Positions 54,036-56,036 of a stretch of DNA of 56,036 nucleotides are shown piece by piece. The stretch covers positions 1 through 56,036 of the forward strand of contig NZ_LROM01000113.1 in assembly GCF_001758785.1 (NCBI RefSeq). Direction: 5' to 3'. The translations under genes were made by a program, and so were the position numbers. Numbering within the stretch: position 1 is the stretch's first letter; every line of letters starts with the position of its first letter. Below the pieces are notes generated by a model. The model searched no databases and was not told where the DNA came from. It saw only the letters and a program-made list of their open reading frames with translations. The DNA is from Duganella phyllosphaerae (lineage in GTDB: Bacteria > Pseudomonadota > Gammaproteobacteria > Burkholderiales > Burkholderiaceae_D).

Positions 54036-54494
54036 ATGAGCAAAATTGATGAGATCCTGGCCACCGCGTGCGGCCGCAACAAGGACTGGGCCTATGCCGG
54101 CGCGGTCACGCCCGAGGAAGCGTTCGAGCTGCTGTCGCTCGACAACGCCGTCAAACTGGTGGACGTGCGCACCAACGCCGAGCGCGACTGGGTGGGACGG
54201 GTCAAAATCCCCGAGGCCCAACATGGTGCGGTACAGTGGACGACTTACCCTGGCGGCAACACCAACCAGGAATTTATCGAGCAATTGAACTCGGTGGCGC
54301 GCAAGGACCAGGTGTTGCTGTTCCTGTGCCGCTCCGGCGTGCGCTCGCGTGGTGCAGCCAAACTGGCAGCCGAACACGGCTACCAGCACTGCTTCGATAT
54401 CCTCGAGGGCTTCGAGGGCGAGAAGGATGAGCATACCCACCGCAAGAATTTGAATGGGTGGTGCAAGGCGGGATTGCCGTGGACCGGCGCCTAA
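54036..54494 (+). CDS. Rhodanese-like domain protein
   Basis: The 152-aa cytoplasmic protein is a single rhodanese domain. It has the TPEEAFELL helix, LVDVRTNAERDWVG (about 41-54), and the active loop LLFLCRSGVRSRGAA with catalytic Cys98. The loop matches single-domain rhodaneses that carry persulfide or accept sulfur from small thiols. The specific partner is unknown. The ATG at 54036 (MSKIDEILATACGRNKDW) is preferred over the 67-codon upstream extension, which runs through the NtrC sites and the -10. Its stop TAA overlaps the stop TAG of the convergent TAXI gene. It is divergent from glnA and shares its upstream region. Confidence 0.9.
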   Translation: MSKIDEILATACGRNKDWAYAGAVTPEEAFELLSLDNAVKLVDVRTNAERDWVGRVKIPEAQHGAVQWTTYPGGNTNQEFIEQLNSVARKDQVLLFLCRSGVRSRGAAKLAAEHGYQHCFDILEGFEGEKDEHTHRKNLNGWCKAGLPWTGA

Positions 54495-55864
54495 GCCGGG
54501 ACCGCCTCCGCCCCCTCCACCATCAAGAACTGTATCCGCTTGCGCACAAACTGTATGTGCGAGCGCAGGCCATACAAACCGTCGGCAAACGACAGCGGGA
54601 TCGAGATCTGGTTGACCAGTTCCTCGATCTCGTCGAGCCGGCGCAACTGCGCTTCATACACCTGCATGCGCGCGCCTTCCGGCGCCTCTTCCACCTTCTG
54701 CTCCACCGTGCGCAACTGGCCATACCATTTGTACACGCGCGAGCGGATGCGCCACACGTACAGCGGCGGCACGATCTTCGATAACGGCAGGATCAGGGCG
54801 CTCAGCGCCAGCATCACCACCCACATGCGGTCGAGGAAGTTGGCGGCCCAGAACGGCATGTAACGCTGCAGCAGCGGCGGACCGTTCTTGTAGAACTTGG
54901 CTGCCTCGGCATCGACCGGGATCTCGGTGTACTTGGCCGACGGGAACTGGCCCTGCTGCTGGAACCAGCCGGCGCCGTTATGGATGGTGCTGGCGCCCTG
55001 CACGAACAAATCGATCAGCGCCGGATGCAGGTCCTCGCGCGCCACCAGCGTAGCGGTGGGCGCAATCAGGCTGTACTCGCGTGCCGGAATATCGCGGCCA
55101 AGATCGACGATACCCTGCGGCAGCGTCACATGGGTGAGGAACGGCAGCTTGCGCGCATAGGCCTCGGCCTGGGTAAAGTCGAACAATTGTATGCCCGGCG
55201 TTTGCAGCAGCATCTGGATCAGCGGCGCTTCCGGCGCGGACGTAAATACCAGGCCATCGATGCGCCCTTCCAGCAGTTCCACCACGGCTGGCGTATTGGC
55301 CAGCGAAAAGCGCTGGACATCGCCCGTCTCCAGGCCATTCAATTCCAGCACCTGGTGCAGCAGGCGCGGCGCGCCGGCGCCCTTGGGACCGTAATTGATC
55401 TTCATGCCGCGCAGCTGGCTCAGCTGGGTGATCGGTTTTTTATCCTTGGGCTCGCGCAAGAACAGCCACAGCGGTTCGACGAACAGGCTGCCCAGCGACG
55501 TCAACTGCTCGCGGTCGGCCGCTTCTTCATTGGTGCTGCCGCTTTGCACAAAGGCGATATCGACCTTGCCGTCGCGCAGGTTGCGCAGGTTTTCGCCGGA
55601 CCCGGCCGATGGCACCAGGGTGACCTTGACGCCGTGCTTGGCGAGGACTGCCGCGTATTTTTTGCCGAACTCCTCGTAGGCGCTGTTTTCCTGGCCGGTG
55701 CCGAGGCGCACCGTGCGCGGCGGCGCCGGATCGACCAGCCAGTACGCCAGCAGGCACACGCCGACGATCAGCAATACGGTGGGCGCGGTGGACGCGAGCA
55801 GGTCACGCAGCGAGAACTGCGTGAACTTGAGGATTTTGGACATGTGGTGGCGCATCGGTTTCAT
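54491..55864 (-). CDS. TAXI-family TRAP solute-binding protein, membrane anchored at both ends of the binding domain
   Basis: The 457-aa product has an N-terminal membrane helix (about 25-43, APTVLLIVGVCLLAYWLV). A TAXI/TRAP solute-binding domain follows (about 50-330), with VRLGTGQENSAYEEFGKKYA, GSGENLRNLRDGKVDIAFVQ and YGPKGAGAPRLLHQVLE. A second membrane helix lies at about 345-370 (FLDRMWVVMLALSALILPLS), then a cytoplasmic, partly coiled-coil tail of about 85 residues. Ordinary TAXI proteins are free periplasmic proteins; this one would be tethered and reach the cytoplasm. No DctM or DctQ permease gene is visible, so a role in transport is unproven and sensing is an alternative. ATG codons at residues 1, 4 and 8 compete for the start. 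Convergent with the rhodanese gene. Confidence 0.88.
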   Translation of the reverse strand: MKPMRHHMSKILKFTQFSLRDLLASTAPTVLLIVGVCLLAYWLVDPAPPRTVRLGTGQENSAYEEFGKKYAAVLAKHGVKVTLVPSAGSGENLRNLRDGKVDIAFVQSGSTNEEAADREQLTSLGSLFVEPLWLFLREPKDKKPITQLSQLRGMKINYGPKGAGAPRLLHQVLELNGLETGDVQRFSLANTPAVVELLEGRIDGLVFTSAPEAPLIQMLLQTPGIQLFDFTQAEAYARKLPFLTHVTLPQGIVDLGRDIPAREYSLIAPTATLVAREDLHPALIDLFVQGASTIHNGAGWFQQQGQFPSAKYTEIPVDAEAAKFYKNGPPLLQRYMPFWAANFLDRMWVVMLALSALILPLSKIVPPLYVWRIRSRVYKWYGQLRTVEQKVEEAPEGARMQVYEAQLRRLDEIEELVNQISIPLSFADGLYGLRSHIQFVRKRIQFLMVEGAEAVPA

Positions 55865-55929
55865 GGGGTGCTACAGTGCCAACAATTGGCACTGCTTGCA
55901 AGTGAAACCCGATGCAGACGGGGTCTTTT

Positions 55930-56036
55930 ACCCCCGAGACCCATGGGGTCGGACCCCGTACGGGCGCTTTTTACCCCTGACACCCATAGGGTCGGACCCC
56001 GTACGGGCGCTTTTTGCCCCTGACACCCATGGGGTC
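55930..56036. repeat. 43-bp tandem repeats at the right edge
   Basis: Three incomplete copies of a 43-bp unit run to the end of the window. Each full unit holds GGGTCGGACCC and the perfect 10-bp palindrome CCCGTACGGG (at 55955-55964 and 55998-56007), followed by GCGCTTTTT and a CCATGGGG-like word. Copies differ by one or a few bases. Such GGGTCCGACCC-type units are typical of intergenic repeats in this bacterial family. The array continues beyond the window and lies upstream of the TAXI gene. Confidence 0.8.

Noticed and set aside
55930..56036. CRISPR array at the right edge
   Set aside because: The copies are contiguous with no unique spacers, and no cas gene is present.

Overview
The window is GC-rich chromosomal DNA of a betaproteobacterium, most likely Oxalobacteraceae (Massilia, Duganella or Janthinobacterium group). 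The evidence is the gene content and order: yhdP-nitrilase-tldD next to a divergent glnE; glnA-DUF4124-ntrB-ntrC; tkt-gap; a Proteobacteria-type glucokinase; and a large set of outer-membrane TonB-dependent receptors. No plasmid, phage, transposase, tRNA, rRNA or CRISPR signal was found. The genus is inferred from the look of the proteins; no search was run.

Layout from left to right. Positions 1-3475 (minus): the start of an Ala/Pro/Lys-rich protein (probably rluB), scpB, glk and a DedA-rhodanese fusion. Positions 3913-16333 (mostly plus): three TonB-dependent receptors, two of them followed by a lipoprotein gene, with aroG (DAHP synthase) on the minus strand between the second and third. 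Positions 16407-22954 (minus): the tldD, nitrilase and yhdP unit. Positions 23152-25908 (plus): glnE. Positions 26139-32103 (plus): two more receptors. Positions 32167-35221 (minus): gap and tkt; then rsmE (plus). Positions 36186-42465 (minus): two receptors. Positions 43183-47843 (plus): a COG2509 FAD dehydrogenase and an eighth receptor. Positions 47897-53723 (minus): corA, ntrC, ntrB, DUF4124 and glnA. Positions 54036-55864: a rhodanese gene and a convergent membrane-anchored TAXI solute-binding protein, then 43-bp tandem repeats at the right edge.

Three themes tie the genes together. (1) Nitrogen control: glnA has a sigma-54 promoter (GG-N10-GC) and two GCAC-N7-GTGC NtrC sites upstream; ntrB/ntrC lie downstream, and glnE, the adenylyltransferase acting on GlnA, is in the same window. 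(2) Outer-membrane uptake: eight single-gene TonB-dependent receptors (about 880-980 aa) sit singly or in twos among housekeeping genes, with no exbBD, tonB, SusD or catabolic partners here. (3) Aromatic amino-acid supply: aroG has a complete-looking transcription attenuator, made of a promoter, a 21-residue leader peptide with five Phe and two Tyr, a segment duplicating the terminator arm, and an intrinsic terminator just before the start codon. This attenuator is the best regulatory discovery in the window.

Most long overlapping ORFs on the opposite strand are high-GC shadows and are left out.
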